Assembly: GCF_021869535.1 (NCBI RefSeq)
Contig: NW_026262668.1
Location: 75,227,558-75,291,557, forward strand
Source of the DNA: Mytilus californianus
Lineage: Eukaryota > Mollusca > Bivalvia > Mytilida > Mytilidae
Direction: 5' to 3'
DNA length: 64,000 bases
In this document: positions 24,901-34,390 of the stretch, one piece after another
How positions within the stretch are numbered: the first letter of the stretch is position 1
How the letters are laid out: every line of letters begins with the position of its first letter
Made by a program: the position numbers and the translations under genes
The notes under the pieces: model-generated
The model's input: the letters and a program-made list of their open reading frames with translations, nothing else
Database searches by the model: none
Told to the model about the DNA's origin: nothing

Positions 24901-27900
24901 GGCAGTTCCATCATATGAGGGTTTAGAGATTACAGTACCGATATTTGCAGTAAAATATTAAACTCTGTGATAGTTAAATATCATTATACGACCGCAAAAA
25001 TTAAAAAAATTTTGGTCGTATATTGGTATCACGTTGTCGTCGTCGTCAGCGTCGTCTTAAGACAGATGGTTTCCGGATAACTTTAGTATAAGTAAATGGA
25101 AATCAATAAAATTTTAACACGAGGTTTATAACCACAAAAGGAAGGTTGGGATTGATTTTGGGGGTTATGGTTCCAAAGGTTTAGGAATTGGGGGCCGAAA
25201 AAGGGGCCCAAATGAGCATTTTTGCAGTTTCCAGACAATAACTTGTGTTTAAGTGTATGAATCTCTCTGAAATTATACCATAAGTTTCCATACAACAAAG
25301 GGATGGTTATGGGGGGTTATGGCTCAAACCATTTAGCAATTAGGGGCCAAAAAAGGGGAAACAAGGGGTTTTATGGTTAAAGGACAATTTAGACAATTTA
25401 AAAGCAGTGTAAGGGAGGTAATCCAATCCATTTAAAGAATACTGTTGTATATATGTTTGATTACCTCCCTTACAATGCTTGTAAATTATGTATTAAGAAA
25501 TGATGATTGTCTTGAGATGATTAGCTGTAAATTTATTTTTAGAAGTTACTATTAATTAACATTAATTTTAACCATTGGGGGGGGGGAATTTGTGGGGCTA
25601 CAATTTTTCTCATTTCAGATTTCAGAAATTAAAAAGAAAATTTCAAATATTTTTTTGGGGGGGGGGGGGGGGGTTAATATTCAACAGCATAGTGTATTGC
25701 ACAAAAGCAAAAAATTGAATATAAATTCAAATCATATAACCAATTTGAATTCTTTGACTACAGTTATTCTGTATCAGAAACCTATTATGTGTCAAAAATT
25801 TAATTACAATCCAAATTCAGACCTGCATCAAGCGTGAATATTGTGTCCATTTTGGCCCCAACTTTTCAAGGTTGGACATCTGCGGTCGTATCCAGCTGCG
25901 CTCAGCAAAGCAATTTATTTTATTATGGTATCAAACAGACCCCCAATATACTTGACATGTTTCCCATGATTACTAAAAAGAGAAAAATTGAGACCTGGTA
26001 ATTTGAAGGTAGGGAGGAAAATGTAACATAAAAACTTTTTAGTTTTCTATTTGATATATCATATAGTTATACAAGAACAACAGTATTTCAATGTAGATAC
26101 ATATATGTATATATTTACAGTTATTTTAAAAGACGTTGTATCAAAATGTGTAGAGGGAGCTTCAGTCAGTAGTATTTGTGAATTTGGAGACACCAGACTA
26201 ACTGAAGAAACGGGGAAAGTTTTCAGAAAAGATAAAGAGAAGAAAAAAGGTATAGTGTTTCTACATTTTATTTTAAAAATCATTGAACTACCCCCACCTA
26301 TATATTGTTGATTGCTCCAAATTACCAACCACCAACAGATATATTTAGATTCATGAAAAGTCTGCTAATATTAGCTATATCATGCTATAGAATTATATGC
26401 ATAGTGAAAAAAACAAGTATATGTACATTGAGCGTACTTGACAAATGACAACGCTATCCTCCTGTTCTGTGTATGTTAAGTATTGTAAACCTGTTATTGG
26501 CATTGATGAGTACTGTGCACCTGTTTTTATATGCCCGTTAACGGGAAGTATAATGGTATACCATTGTCCGTCCGTCTGTCGTCCAAATGTTGTACAATAA
26601 CTCAAAAACGCTTTAACCAATTTGCATGAAACTTTGGTGAATCGTTTATATCTATTGACGTGAGCTCCCTTTCGTTTTTTATAAATTTTAGATTTTACGT
26701 TTCGGAGTTGGGTGTTATTCATTAAAAAAGGGGGATTTTCCATTTTTCAGACAATAACTCAAAAATGCTTTAAGCAGTTTTCATGAAACTTTGGTGAATT
26801 GTTTATATCTGTTGACGTGAGCTGCTTTTCAATTTTATAAATTTTTGATTTTACGTTTCAGAGTTATGGGGTTTAATTCATTAAAAAAAGGGGGGATTTT
26901 CCAGTTTTCAGACAATAACTCAAAAATGCTTTAAGCTGCTTTCATGAAACTTTGATGAATTATTTATATCTATTGAAATGAGCTGCCTTTCGATTTATAT
27001 AAATTTTAGATTTTACGTTTCCGAGTTATGGGGTTTTTTTCATTAAAAAGGGGAGATTTTCCTGTTTTTGGATAATAACTCAAAAGGGCTTGAGCAGTTT
27101 TCATGAAACTGGTGACTGCTTTATTTCTATTGACGTGAGCTCCCTTTAGTTCTTTTATAAATTTCTGATATGACATTTAGGAGTTATGGAATGTTATTCT
27201 TTGAAAAAACGACGGGCGTATCATGCGCTCATGGCGCAGCTGTTTATTTGTATGGTTTTATACGACCGCAAAAAAATTTTTGTGGTCGTATATTGGTATG
27301 ACGTTGGCGTCGTCGTCGTCGTCCGAAGACACATTAGTTTTCGCACTCTAACTTTAGTTTAAGTGAATGGATCTCAATGAAATTTTACCATAAGGTTCAA
27401 TACCACAAAAGGAAGGTGGGGATTGATTTTGGGGTTATGGTACCAACAGTTAAGGAATAAGGGGCCAAAAATAAGCATTTTTGTAACTTCCAGACATAAC
27501 TTGTGTGTAAGTGTATGGATCTCTCTGACATTGTACCACAAGGTTCCATATCACAAAGGGAATGCTGGGATTGATTTTGGGGGTAATTGCCTCCAAATTT
27601 TAGGAATTGGGGGCCAAAAAGGGGCAAAAAACAAGCATTTTTCTAGTTTCATGACAATAACTTGTGTGTAAGTCTATGGATCTCCGACAGTGTATCACAA
27701 GGTTCCATATCACAAAGGGAATGCTGGGATTGATTTTGGGGGTAATTGCCTCCAAATTTTAGGAATTAGGGGCCAAAAAGGGGCAAAAAACAAGCATTTT
27801 TCTAGTTTCATGACAATAACTTGTGTGTAAGTGTATGGATTTTTATGAAATTGTACTACAAGGTTCCATATCACAAAGGGAAAGCTGGAATTGAGTTTGG

Positions 27901-30900
27901 GGGTAATTGCCCAAAAGTTTAGGAAAAAGGGGCCAAAAATAAGCATTTTTCTAGTTTCCAGACAATAACTTGTGTTCAAGTGTATGGATCTCTCTGAAAT
28001 TGTACTGCAAGGTACCATACTACAAAGGGAAGGCTGGGTTTGATTATGGGGGTAATTTCCTCAAAATTTTAGTAATTAGGGGCCATAAAAGGGCAAAAAA
28101 ACAAGCATTTTTCTAGTTTCAGGACAATAACTTGTGTATAAGTGTACGGATCTTTATGAAATTGTACTGCAAGGTTCCATATCACATATCCATATGGGAA
28201 AGCTGGTTTTGAGTTTTGGGGTAATTGCCCTTAATGTTTAGGAATATGGGGTAAAAAAAAGGGCCACAAAATAAGCATTTTTCTAGTTTCCAGACAATAA
28301 CTTGTGTTCAAGTGTATGGATCTCTCTGAAATTGTACTGCAAGGTACCATACCCCAAAGGGAAGGCTGGGATTAAGTTTGGGGGTGATGAATCATAAGGG
28401 GGTTCAAAAAATTTGGGGAGGGGGATTTTTTTTTCCTTAAAATTTTCCATTTTAAATTGGTTATTTCTGATTTATATATAAAAGCAAATGATAATAATGT
28501 GGTTTGAATAGGTAAATTAAAAATTTTTAAGTTCTTAGACCACTTTCATTCTGTGTCAGAAACCTATGCTGTGTCAAATATTTAATTACAATCCAAATTC
28601 AGTGCTGTATCAAGCTTGAATGTTGTGTCCATACTTGCCCCAACTGTTCAGGGTTCCACCTCTGCGGTCGTAACAAGCTGCACCCCAGTGGAGCATTTTA
28701 TTAAAGTACTGTCCACCTATTCTTGGCATGTTAAGTATTGAATAGTAACTTACCATGTATGTGATGGTGGTACATAAAATGTGGACTGTCTTCGGTGCTG
28801 AAGTTCTACATACTTCAGATCCCTCCTCTATGTTCACAACAAAATAATGTAGATGTAAGAAGAAGCTCTTTTCAAATAACACTGATGGCAGGAATTGATA
28901 TGTAAAAAAATTACATTTATACTGTAATTAAAAACATCACAAAAATTCAGAAATGCATGATTCCTTATGAATTGACATTTTATAATGTCTAAAAATACTT
29001 AATTTGTAGACATAACATTTAATTTTTTATTTTAGGTATAGCCTTCCCAACCTGTGTATCTGTCAACAATTGTATATGTCACTACTCACCCTTAAAAAGT
29101 GAAGCAGACATATTATTAAAGGAAGGGGATGTTGTAAAAGTGTAAGTTTTAATTGCTAAATTGGCATTATGGGTGATTATTCATGGCAAGTATTCAAACT
29201 GAGGCAATATAATATGTTAGGGACAGTGAATCACAACATTTGTAATATAGATGACAGAAGCTTCAAATCAGTATGTTCTGGTTCATCCACAAGTTATAAA
29301 TATGAAATTATAAATCTGTTGATAGTCACATATAAAAATGGTAGGGATAAAAGAATGTTTCTGACAAGGGGCAAAACTAAAACTAGTCGTCAGGCCTTGT
29401 GGAGAGGTTATTAGAATCCATGTAGGAGTAGTAAAGCATTGTTCAAGTTGTCAGGAAGGCCAGTTGAAGTTTTTAAATATCTATATTCACAGAGTTAAAA
29501 TTTTGAGGTTTTTAAGACGAGAACCTGTTTGTTAGGTTTTATTTCCACATATTTATGCCCAGGCCATAGCGGAGGGGGCATTAAGTTTTACCCTTGTCTG
29601 TCTACGTCCGTACTTCCCGAAGTTGACTTTCGTTTGCCTCAACCAAATGTTATATATAATGTCCCTTTATAACGTTATATGCAAGGGGGGGGGGGGGCAT
29701 CATCTGTGTCCCATGGACACATTCCCCATTTATTTTTCTTGTCCCTTATTCTTATTCACCTTATTAAAAGATCAAATCTAAAGGAGGAAATATTTTCTTT
29801 ATTTCATCTAAAATTTGATGCAAGTGAAAAAATTTCCCTTTAACAGTCATGACAGTATGAATAAATTGTAACTGTAATTTTCTGTGTATCTCCAAATTGC
29901 AGAGGCCAGTAGATTCCTTTATCTTCTAGTCCTATTACATATAGCTACTAAGCCAGTACAATTTATGGCTAGATTTTACCACTAATTTCAGATTTCGAAA
30001 GTGTACTAATCATGTATTTATCATTGTATGAGCTTGTTCACAATATCTCTTGTGCAGAAGTATGAACTTTTGTTATTTGATTTCAGGGATTTAGGTGCAC
30101 AGATAGATGGATTTATTGCTGTAGCCGCTCACACAGTTGTTGTTGGAGCTTCTATAGTAGGTATTGATTGAGTGTCAGATTTATTGCTGTAGTGGCTTAC
30201 ACAGTTGTTGTTGGAGCTTCTATAGTAGATATTGATTGTCAGATTTATTGCTGTAGCCACTCACACAGTTGTTTTTGGAGCTTCTATAGTAGGTATTGAT
30301 TGGCTGTCAGATATATTGCTGTAGCAGCTCACACAGTTGTTGTTGGAGTTTCTATAGATGGTATTGATTAAGTGTCAGACTTACTGCTGTAGCGGCTCAC
30401 ACAGTTGTTGTTGGAGCTACTATAGTAGGTATTGATTAAGCGTCATATTTATTGCTGTAGTCGCTCACACAGTTGTTGTTTGAGCTTCTATAGTAGGTAT
30501 TGGTTGAGTGTCAGATTTATTGCTGTAGCGGCTCACACAGTCGTTGTTGGAGCTTCCATAGTAGGTTTTGATTGAGTGTCAGATTATGTAGCACAGGGTC
30601 AAGCAGAGACTTTAGAGGGACGTGCAAGATTATTTTAATTTATTTTCATGAACCCAGATTATTTTTGTCTCGCCTGCATAAAAGCTAGACAAAGGCATGT
30701 TGTTTCTGTCAGTGTCAGTTGCAACATTGATCATTTAAGCATTTGATTAGGTTCACAGATGAGACATATCTCTGTGTAGCCGTTAAAAATTGATGTATTA
30801 TAAAATGTAAAGGTTACAGTTGCCATTACAGTATAGATATATTTAGTAATGGTGACTATCACTAATTTGCCGTTGTGGTTTTATTGGCATGAATATGCAT

Positions 30901-32438
30901 TAAATATTTGCTACTGGACGTTGAGGGAAACAACAGTAAACATGATCAATCTATCAACTTAAGAGTGTTGTTTAAGTAAAAATTAGAACACCGATTTATC
31001 AGTGAGAACTAACCCACTTAGTTCATTCAAGCAGTCAAAATGGTCTGAATAACACCCTTTCATGTTGAATGTAAAATGAATAGTTTAATGAAATACATAT
31101 TATGTATAATGTTTTATCACTTTCTGTGCAGTAAAAGCTTAAGGTAAGTAAAACAAATTGATGGGCATGTTATGCTTTTCTAACATTAGACTGTAATATA
31201 TGACATGACGATCAACTTATATATTTTTAGGATAAAAAAGTGACGGGTAAAAAGGCTGATGCAATATTAGCAGCACATTTCGCTTCAGAGGTAGCACTCC
31301 GATTAGTAAAACCTGGTAATGAGGTAAGCTTTATATGAAGTAAATCTTGAAATACCTTTTACAGTCAATTTTCTTATGCATGCAGAGTCAGAGTAAGAGT
31401 TTGGTTGGCTTGCTTGCCTTGCTTGCTTTGTTTGTATTAATATTTGCTCAAGCATTGTAATTAAGATTGACATCTGAAAACAATATAAGTAGGCGGAGTT
31501 GAACCTGTATGTAGGTAAATTTGATTATTTGATAGTGTCCAATCAAATTTAAGTATAAAGTATACAAGTTTAACTCTGCCTTTATATATTGTTTTCAGAT
31601 GTCAATCTTAATTACAATGCTTGAGCAAACATTAATACAAACAAAGCAAGCAAGCCAACCAAACCTTTACTTGCTAGCATTATGATAACAGCTGTAACAG
31701 TAGATTTTTTATGGTCACTGGTTTTAGAGATCGGACATTTCTGAAATACATGAAATAGAGTACTTTTAACACTGTCTTTATCCTGTTTTCCTCTCAAAAT
31801 GATGTTTTTTTGTAAGATTTTGAGGAAACAAATAAGAAATACTGGTTATTGGACAAATATCCCTACAAATTAAAGTTTTGCATAGACTGTAAAATCTTAA
31901 GATACTGTTTTCTGCTTTCTGTTTATTTTTCATGTTCTACGGTTACCTATGGTATTTAAGATGCATTATGTTTTCCCATCTTTGCATCTCTACATTGGTT
32001 AGTTCTGCATTTCTCTATCTTATATCAGTTTAATATTTTGGATTCAGATAGTTTACCTGGAAGATGCTGTCAAATCAGCTCTAAAGTTAGTTCACATTTA
32101 TAGTGATGTGAAATTTTAAAGATATATGGCAAATTAAGGTTTTTACCTAGAAAGATGGTGTCACATAGACTTGAAAGTTAAGTCTACAAATATCCTATGG
32201 ACTCATTCTTGTTTATATGAATAAAAAGAGATATAGGTATGCATCAATATTTTGTGTTGAGAAAATTTTGGTCCTGTGCATTCATTAAATTGCCAACAAA
32301 ATGTTCAAATGTAAAGTTGAATTCTTTACAAATGAAGAAAAATTCTCTTTACTGTGATATTTATACATTTGCAGAATTATCTTGTGACAGAAAGTATACA
32401 GAAAGTAGCAGAGGCATTCGAATGTAAACCAGTAGAGG
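12822..32438 (+). CDS. PA2G4: Proliferation-associated protein 2G4 (EBP1), 5' half of gene, six exons
   Basis: PA2G4 is a pseudo-peptidase of the methionine aminopeptidase fold. In animals it binds ribosomes and pre-ribosomes near the exit tunnel and takes part in growth control and transcriptional regulation. Six exons join without breaking the frame (547 nt, 182 codons plus one base). The family blocks appear in order: DIVVTKYKM (exon 1), [16 protein letters not shown] (exon 2), [18 protein letters not shown] (exon 3), [12 protein letters not shown] (exon 4), [13 protein letters not shown] and LRLVKPGN (exon 5), and [13 protein letters not shown] (exon 6). One metal-ligand Asp of true aminopeptidases survives (VDLG). 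The second is Ala in FIAVAAHT, as expected for this inactive branch. The family length is about 390 residues, so roughly the C-terminal half, with the Lys-rich tail, is not in view. All splice sites are GT-AG. The closest alternative, an active MetAP2, is excluded by the missing ligand and the N-terminus. Confidence 0.95.
13219..13453. mobile_element. MITE with about 35-bp terminal inverted repeats
   Basis: The left end contains CGAATGACCAAATAACACCG and then TTATTATCCGAA (13224-13254). The right end carries the inverse, with GGATAATAACGG and ATTTGGTCATTCG (13420-13448). The core is about 160 bp of AT-rich sequence with no frame. The element is flanked on both sides by a T-run followed by a G-run (13204-13218 and 13456-13473), which may be target site sequence duplicated with the insertion. 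Confidence 0.75.
13920..14035 (-). repeat. Mussel dispersed repeat fragment, reverse orientation
   Basis: It holds GTTGTCTCATTGGCAATCAT followed by ACCACATCTCC (about 13990-14025). This is the inverse of the landmark at 57318. Only the terminal part of the repeat is present. Confidence 0.75.
14437..16430 (+). mobile_element. Family A element, left half of a split copy (A1)
   Basis: A T-run then TACGACCGCA opens the copy, followed by the local inverse TGTGGTTGTA, GACGTTGGCG and a GTC microsatellite. Two 161-bp units follow, then two long hairpins (14862-15044) and a G-run hinge near 15290. From 15480 a 126-bp array runs until it breaks in the T-run at 16430. The matching right half with the 3' end is at 23217-24084. 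Confidence 0.8.
14862..15044. repeat. Two adjacent long hairpins (AGCAGTGTAAGGGAG)
   Basis: The arms of the first hairpin are 14862-14892 and 14908-14939; those of the second are 14970-14998 and 15015-15044. Each pairs AAAGCAGTGTAAGGGAG with its inverse around a short AT-rich loop. Related hairpins lie at 17362-17439, 18426-18502 and 25392-25490, always inside family A material. Confidence 0.8.
18676..19893. mobile_element. DNA transposon-like element with 20-bp perfect TIRs and TTAT target duplication
   Basis: The left end GGCAGATTCCATATAAGAAA (18676-18695) is repeated exactly inverted at 19874-19893. TTAT flanks both sides (18672-18675 and 19894-19897). The interrupted sequence AGCCTTATGATGTAG is intact in the related unit at 17566, which confirms the ends. 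The 1.2-kb body carries a 31-bp minisatellite and no transposase frame, so it is non-autonomous. A superfamily with a TTAT target and these termini is not one I can name with confidence. Confidence 0.8.
19429..19725 (+). repeat. 31-bp minisatellite (GTCTGTCAAATCTTATGTCA)
   Basis: GTCTGTCAAATC recurs at 19508, 19539 and 19570 and onwards with a 31-bp period, preceded by more diverged units from 19429. Units differ only at an A/T-rich spot after GTCAGAAA. It lies wholly within the TTAT-flanked element. Confidence 0.9.
20049..21046 (+). mobile_element. Bivalve-type repeat element with 192-bp tandem core (GTCGAGCC family)
   Basis: It starts in a T-run with GTCGAGCCTTCGACT, forming a 5' hairpin, then GCGAGACA and a GGC microsatellite. 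Four 192-bp units follow, with ATTCACTCTGTGG at 20126, 20318, 20510 and 20703, plus a partial one. The 3' part repeats the start (GTTGAGCC ... GGCGAGAC) and ends with the perfect palindrome GGGTTCCGCGGAACCC, TTACGAA and T's. It splits a unit of the surrounding AT-rich array inside its T-run. Shape and target resemble family A, though the sequence is unrelated. Confidence 0.75.
21591..23216 (+). mobile_element. Family A element, complete short form (A3)
   Basis: 5' end TACGACCGCA at 21595; about eight 161-bp units; a G-run/T-run hinge at 22925-22950; the conserved 3' region (TGTGTCAGAAACCTATGCTG); then TGCGGTCGTA, the stem-loop GCTGCGC...GCGGAGC and ATTTTAT. It has no 35-bp or 126-bp arrays. 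After its 3' end the sequence resumes in the 126-bp array of A1. Confidence 0.85.
23217..24084 (+). mobile_element. Family A element, right half of split copy (A1)
   Basis: It begins with TAGATTTTTAATTTGGGTCC, the sequence expected to follow the unit broken at 16430. It continues the 126-bp array and ends with the family 3' end (TGCGGTCGTA about 24048, stem-loop, ATTTTAT). Confidence 0.8.
24085..24982. other. Intron 1 spacer with a mussel repeat fragment
   Basis: AT-rich sequence without a gene. At 24640-24680 there is AAGATGTGGTATGAGTGCCA and then ATGAGACAACTCTCCA, a diverged end of the mussel dispersed repeat. Confidence 0.6.
24983..25920 (+). mobile_element. Family A element, short diverged copy (A4)
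   Basis: 5' TACGACCGCA (24987) with its local inverse; about 1.5 units of 161 bp; a long hairpin at 25392-25490; G-runs at 25578 and 25660-25673; the 3' region with TGCGGTCGTA, the stem-loop GCTGCGCTCAGCAAAGC and TTTAT. The 3' end carries more substitutions than other copies, which suggests greater age. Confidence 0.8.
26121..26249 (+). CDS. PA2G4: PA2G4 exon 2
   Basis: Acceptor TTTACAG, donor GTATAG at 26250, phase 1 at both ends. It encodes [23 protein letters not shown] and [16 protein letters not shown]. An open frame runs 26051-26311 through both splice sites, but the residues outside the exon do not match the family. Confidence 0.95.
26471..26523 (+). repeat. Left flank of a short direct repeat split by insertions
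   Basis: ATGTTAAGTATTG and AGTACTGTGCACCT here recur in the other order as AGTACTGTCCACCT and ATGTTAAGTATTG at 28703-28740, after elements B1 and A5. A pre-existing tandem repeat was probably interrupted. Confidence 0.45.
26524..27248 (+). mobile_element. Family B element (ATACGCCCGT type), complete (B1)
   Basis: T-run, then ATATGCCCGTTAACGGG as the 5' hairpin, then GTCCGTCC microsatellite-like sequence. About four units of 120-150 bp follow, each with AAACTTTGGTGAATTGTTTA and a TTTTACGTTTC-type block. It ends with ACGGGCGTAT (the inverse of the start), the stem-loop TGCGCTCATGGCGCA, and CTGTTTATT. No coding capacity. It has the same architecture as family A with unrelated sequence. Confidence 0.8.
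27256..28702 (+). mobile_element. Family A element, complete short form (A5)
   Basis: 5' TACGACCGCA at 27260, seven 161-bp units, hinge at 28415-28437, conserved 3' region, a slightly mutated CTGCGGTCGTAAC, a stem-loop with two changes, and ATTTTATT. It starts eight bases after the end of B1, so two families inserted side by side in PA2G4 intron 2. Confidence 0.85.
29036..29141 (+). CDS. PA2G4: PA2G4 exon 3
   Basis: Acceptor TTTTAG, donor GTAAGT (perfect consensus), phase 1 in and phase 2 out. It encodes [18 protein letters not shown] and [10 protein letters not shown]. The NNC-x-CH block is the position of the substrate-binding His of methionine aminopeptidases. Confidence 0.95.
29552..29733 (+). 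mobile_element. 182-bp mini element with the same end plan (ATGCCC/GGGCAT)
   Basis: TTTATGCCC at the left and GGGCAT (29695-29700) near the right are inverse. The right one is followed by the perfect stem-loop TGTGTCCCATGGACACA and CCCCATTTAT. A 13-base G-run lies just inside the 3' end. It lies in PA2G4 intron 3. Confidence 0.55.
30087..30156 (+). CDS. PA2G4: PA2G4 exon 4
   Basis: Acceptor TTTCAG, phase 2 in, phase 0 out. The donor is GTAGGT at 30157, because only this choice keeps frame with exon 5. Using the GTATTG four bases later would create a stop at the junction. It encodes [20 protein letters not shown] and ASI. Its last 48 bases seed the minisatellite that follows. Confidence 0.93.
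30109..30583 (+). repeat. 68-bp minisatellite derived from PA2G4 exon 4 and its donor site
   Basis: Seven units start at about 30109, 30177, 30241, 30309, 30377, 30445 and 30513 (spacing 64 to 68 bp). Each holds the last 48 coding bases of exon 4, the splice donor region (GTAGGT or a variant) and about 20 bases of intron. Unit 1 is the true exon end. Later units carry missense changes and one in-frame stop (unit 6, GTTGTTTGA). Each unit border reads GTGTCAGA or a variant of it. Confidence 0.9.
30655..30960 (+). repeat. Probable bivalve interspersed repeat (TGTCTCGCCTGC start)
   Basis: It begins TTTTTGTCTCGCCTGCATAA and includes a block with TTGCTACTGGACGTTGAGG that I associate with dispersed bivalve repeats. 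No second copy in the window confirms its limits. Confidence 0.35.
31231..31323 (+). CDS. PA2G4: PA2G4 exon 5
   Basis: Acceptor TTTTTAG, donor GTAAGC, phase 0 on both sides. It encodes [20 protein letters not shown] and then [11 protein letters not shown], a helix-rich part of the pita-bread fold. Confidence 0.95.
31391..31674. mobile_element. Foldback element with arms of about 115 bp in PA2G4 intron 5
   Basis: The left arm starts GTTTGGTTGGCTTGCTTG (31399) and includes AAGCATTGTAATTAAGATTG. The right arm is its inverse, ending CAAGCCAACCAAAC at 31664. About 50-60 bp of unique sequence separates them. A single-arm relic lies at 33330-33412. The RNA could form a long hairpin within the pre-mRNA. 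Confidence 0.85.
32375..32438 (+). CDS. PA2G4: PA2G4 exon 6
   Basis: Acceptor TTTGCAG, donor GTAAGA, phase 0 in, phase 1 out. It encodes [20 protein letters not shown] and EG. The next expected residues (family MLSHQL segment) are not found immediately downstream or elsewhere by eye. Confidence 0.93.
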
Positions 32439-32820
32439 GTAAGATTCCTTAAAAGCCCTTGACATTATATTTGTTTATGTTTATATATATATAATTACCT
32501 CAAAACAAAATCTTAAATTAATAATTGTCTTGAGAGGCCAATAAGATTTTGAAATGAACCATGTTAAGAGGCCTCTAAACAAGCAGTTAAATATATCAGA
32601 ACTCACTTTTATCACAGACCAAGATCATTAATCAGTAGTTTAATATTCTAATATTCATTCCTTATAAAACTTGATGATATCTTTTCTAATAAATTTTTAA
32701 CTGAAAAAACAATGAATTGCATATTCCATTCAGGAAATCTGGTTTGATGGTCTGAATGTTGAAATGTGGAGAGAAAATTTATACTAGAAAAACAAAATTT
32801 TCATCTTGATTATATATACT

Positions 32821-32895
32821 GGCATACTTATGATGACCTTATTCAAGGGACGTAATTATGAATCCTGATTGAACTTTGAATTCTGAACAGTATGC
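32821..32895 (+). repeat. Stem-loop motif copy 1 (GCATAC...GTATGC type)
   Basis: Outer pair GCATAC/GTATGC; inner pair ATTCAA/TTGAAT; loop with GGGACGTAATTATGA. This is the most diverged loop of the ten copies. Confidence 0.75.
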
Positions 32896-33329
32896 TTCTT
32901 CAATTTTGGATAAAAATATGCTGGACTATTTATACAACCATGAAACACGAGTGCATAAATTCAGGAAAAAAAACAGAAATGATACATTTGAAAATTGTGA
33001 TTTGAAAATTTTAAGCCTGGTATCTATGATGAGTATATATTGAAATATAAAATATTTTATGTAAAGTTTTTTATAAAAATGTTTTTATAGAATGTCACTA
33101 ATGTTCATGTAATCAAACCATGTAACCTTAAAAAGGATAAAATAAGAATAAGAATATTTATTATTCCAATCAAGGGTCCTTGATGGGCAGCATAACATGT
33201 ACATAAAATAGATGTTTGACTTTTAGGCTGGAATAAACAACTTTATTGTATCACAGGATCAGTTTTAGACTGGTCAAGTAACTTTCAGTTATTTTAAAAT
33301 TCCATGTTGAACAAAAGTTTAAATGGCTT

Positions 33330-33412
33330 GCTTTCAAACTTTGTTAGGATGTTTGCTTAAGCATTGTAATTAAGATTGACACCTGAATACAATGGATAGG
33401 CAGATTATACAT
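33330..33412 (+). repeat. Relic arm of the 31391 foldback family
   Basis: GGCTTGCTTTCAAAC is followed by AAGCATTGTAATTAAGATTG and ACACCTGAA, matching the left arm at 31405-31480. The inverse arm is absent. Confidence 0.65.
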
Positions 33413-33772
33413 AGATTTTATTGTACAATGAATATTATATTGTTTCCAGTCAGACATTTGATACACATCCTTTAAAGCTCTACCATCACTTGGGAGAATT
33501 GAAAGATGAAAAGAAGCATATGTTAAAGGTTATACAGGAAAAAGAAATAGTTAGTTTGATATGAACCACTTTGAAACCTTGGGTCATGGATTTGCCATAA
33601 TTTACAATTTTTTCAAAGAGTACCATTTTGGTATATAAGAAAAATTAATATTCTTGAGATCTTATAACGAGAAAGTTATAAATGATAAAAACAATCTTTA
33701 CGGTGTTGTTCTTTAAAAAATATAACTTGAACACAAAAAACCCACATTTTGATTGAAAGCAGTATAAATGTA

Positions 33773-33847
33773 GGCATACTTATGATGATTCTATTCAAGG
33801 GACGTAATTCTGATAACTGATTGTACTTTGAATTCTGATTGGTATGC
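33773..33847 (+). repeat. Stem-loop motif copy 2 (GCATAC...GTATGC type)
   Basis: Outer GCATAC/GTATGC and inner ATTCAA/TTGAAT are both perfect. The loop carries GGGACGTAATTCTGATAACT. Confidence 0.8.
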
Positions 33848-34390
33848 TCTATCAATGCATGATGGAAAATACTCCAAACCCACCAACTGAAACCAAAGTA
33901 ATTAATCTTGGAATATGTAAATTACCTTTTAAGAAATCATAATTATTACAGTTTAATTTAAGATATACTGTAAATTCAGAAGTTGATGCTATGATTTTAT
34001 TAATATGACATATGACAGTTTAGATTGACAATTAAATTCCAAATATTTGACTCCTTGAGGCAAGACCTAGGCGTGCTGTTTCCTGTGTCAGTGGAAGCAA
34101 CAAAATTAATGTATACATTATTAGTTGAGTTTAAGAGGAACCACTTGTGGTATTGAAGTATGTAATATTTGATATGCAGTTGTATAATCATATCTCATAT
34201 TTGGCTCTGCTGTCATAGTCGTGGTCCATTGACTGAAAGTTTTGTGTAGTAAACATATTTCACAAAGTTTGTGATTAACTCAGTCTAATGGTAAGTCAGT
34301 GATATTTGGTATGCAGTTGCATTAGCTTTGGCAAATTATTTTCATCAAGCATAAATTTCAGTAAAGGTTTTATATGAATTGTAGTAATAG

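Larger units (their letters stand above)
12907..26120 (+). other. PA2G4 intron 1 (13.2 kb)
   Basis: Bounded by GTAAAT and TTTACAG. Almost the whole interval after 13.2 kb is mobile-element DNA, listed separately. The remainder (12907-13200, 13454-13920, 24085-24982) has no supported gene. Confidence 0.85.
32439..34390 (+). other. Start of PA2G4 intron 6, no gene seen
   Basis: AT-rich intronic sequence with two copies of the stem-loop motif (32821 and 33773) and a foldback relic. The frame at 34000-34191 has no support. Confidence 0.6.

Noticed and set aside
26051..26311. Single 86-codon gene
   Set aside because: Only its middle (26121-26249) matches PA2G4; both ends are intron read through splice sites.
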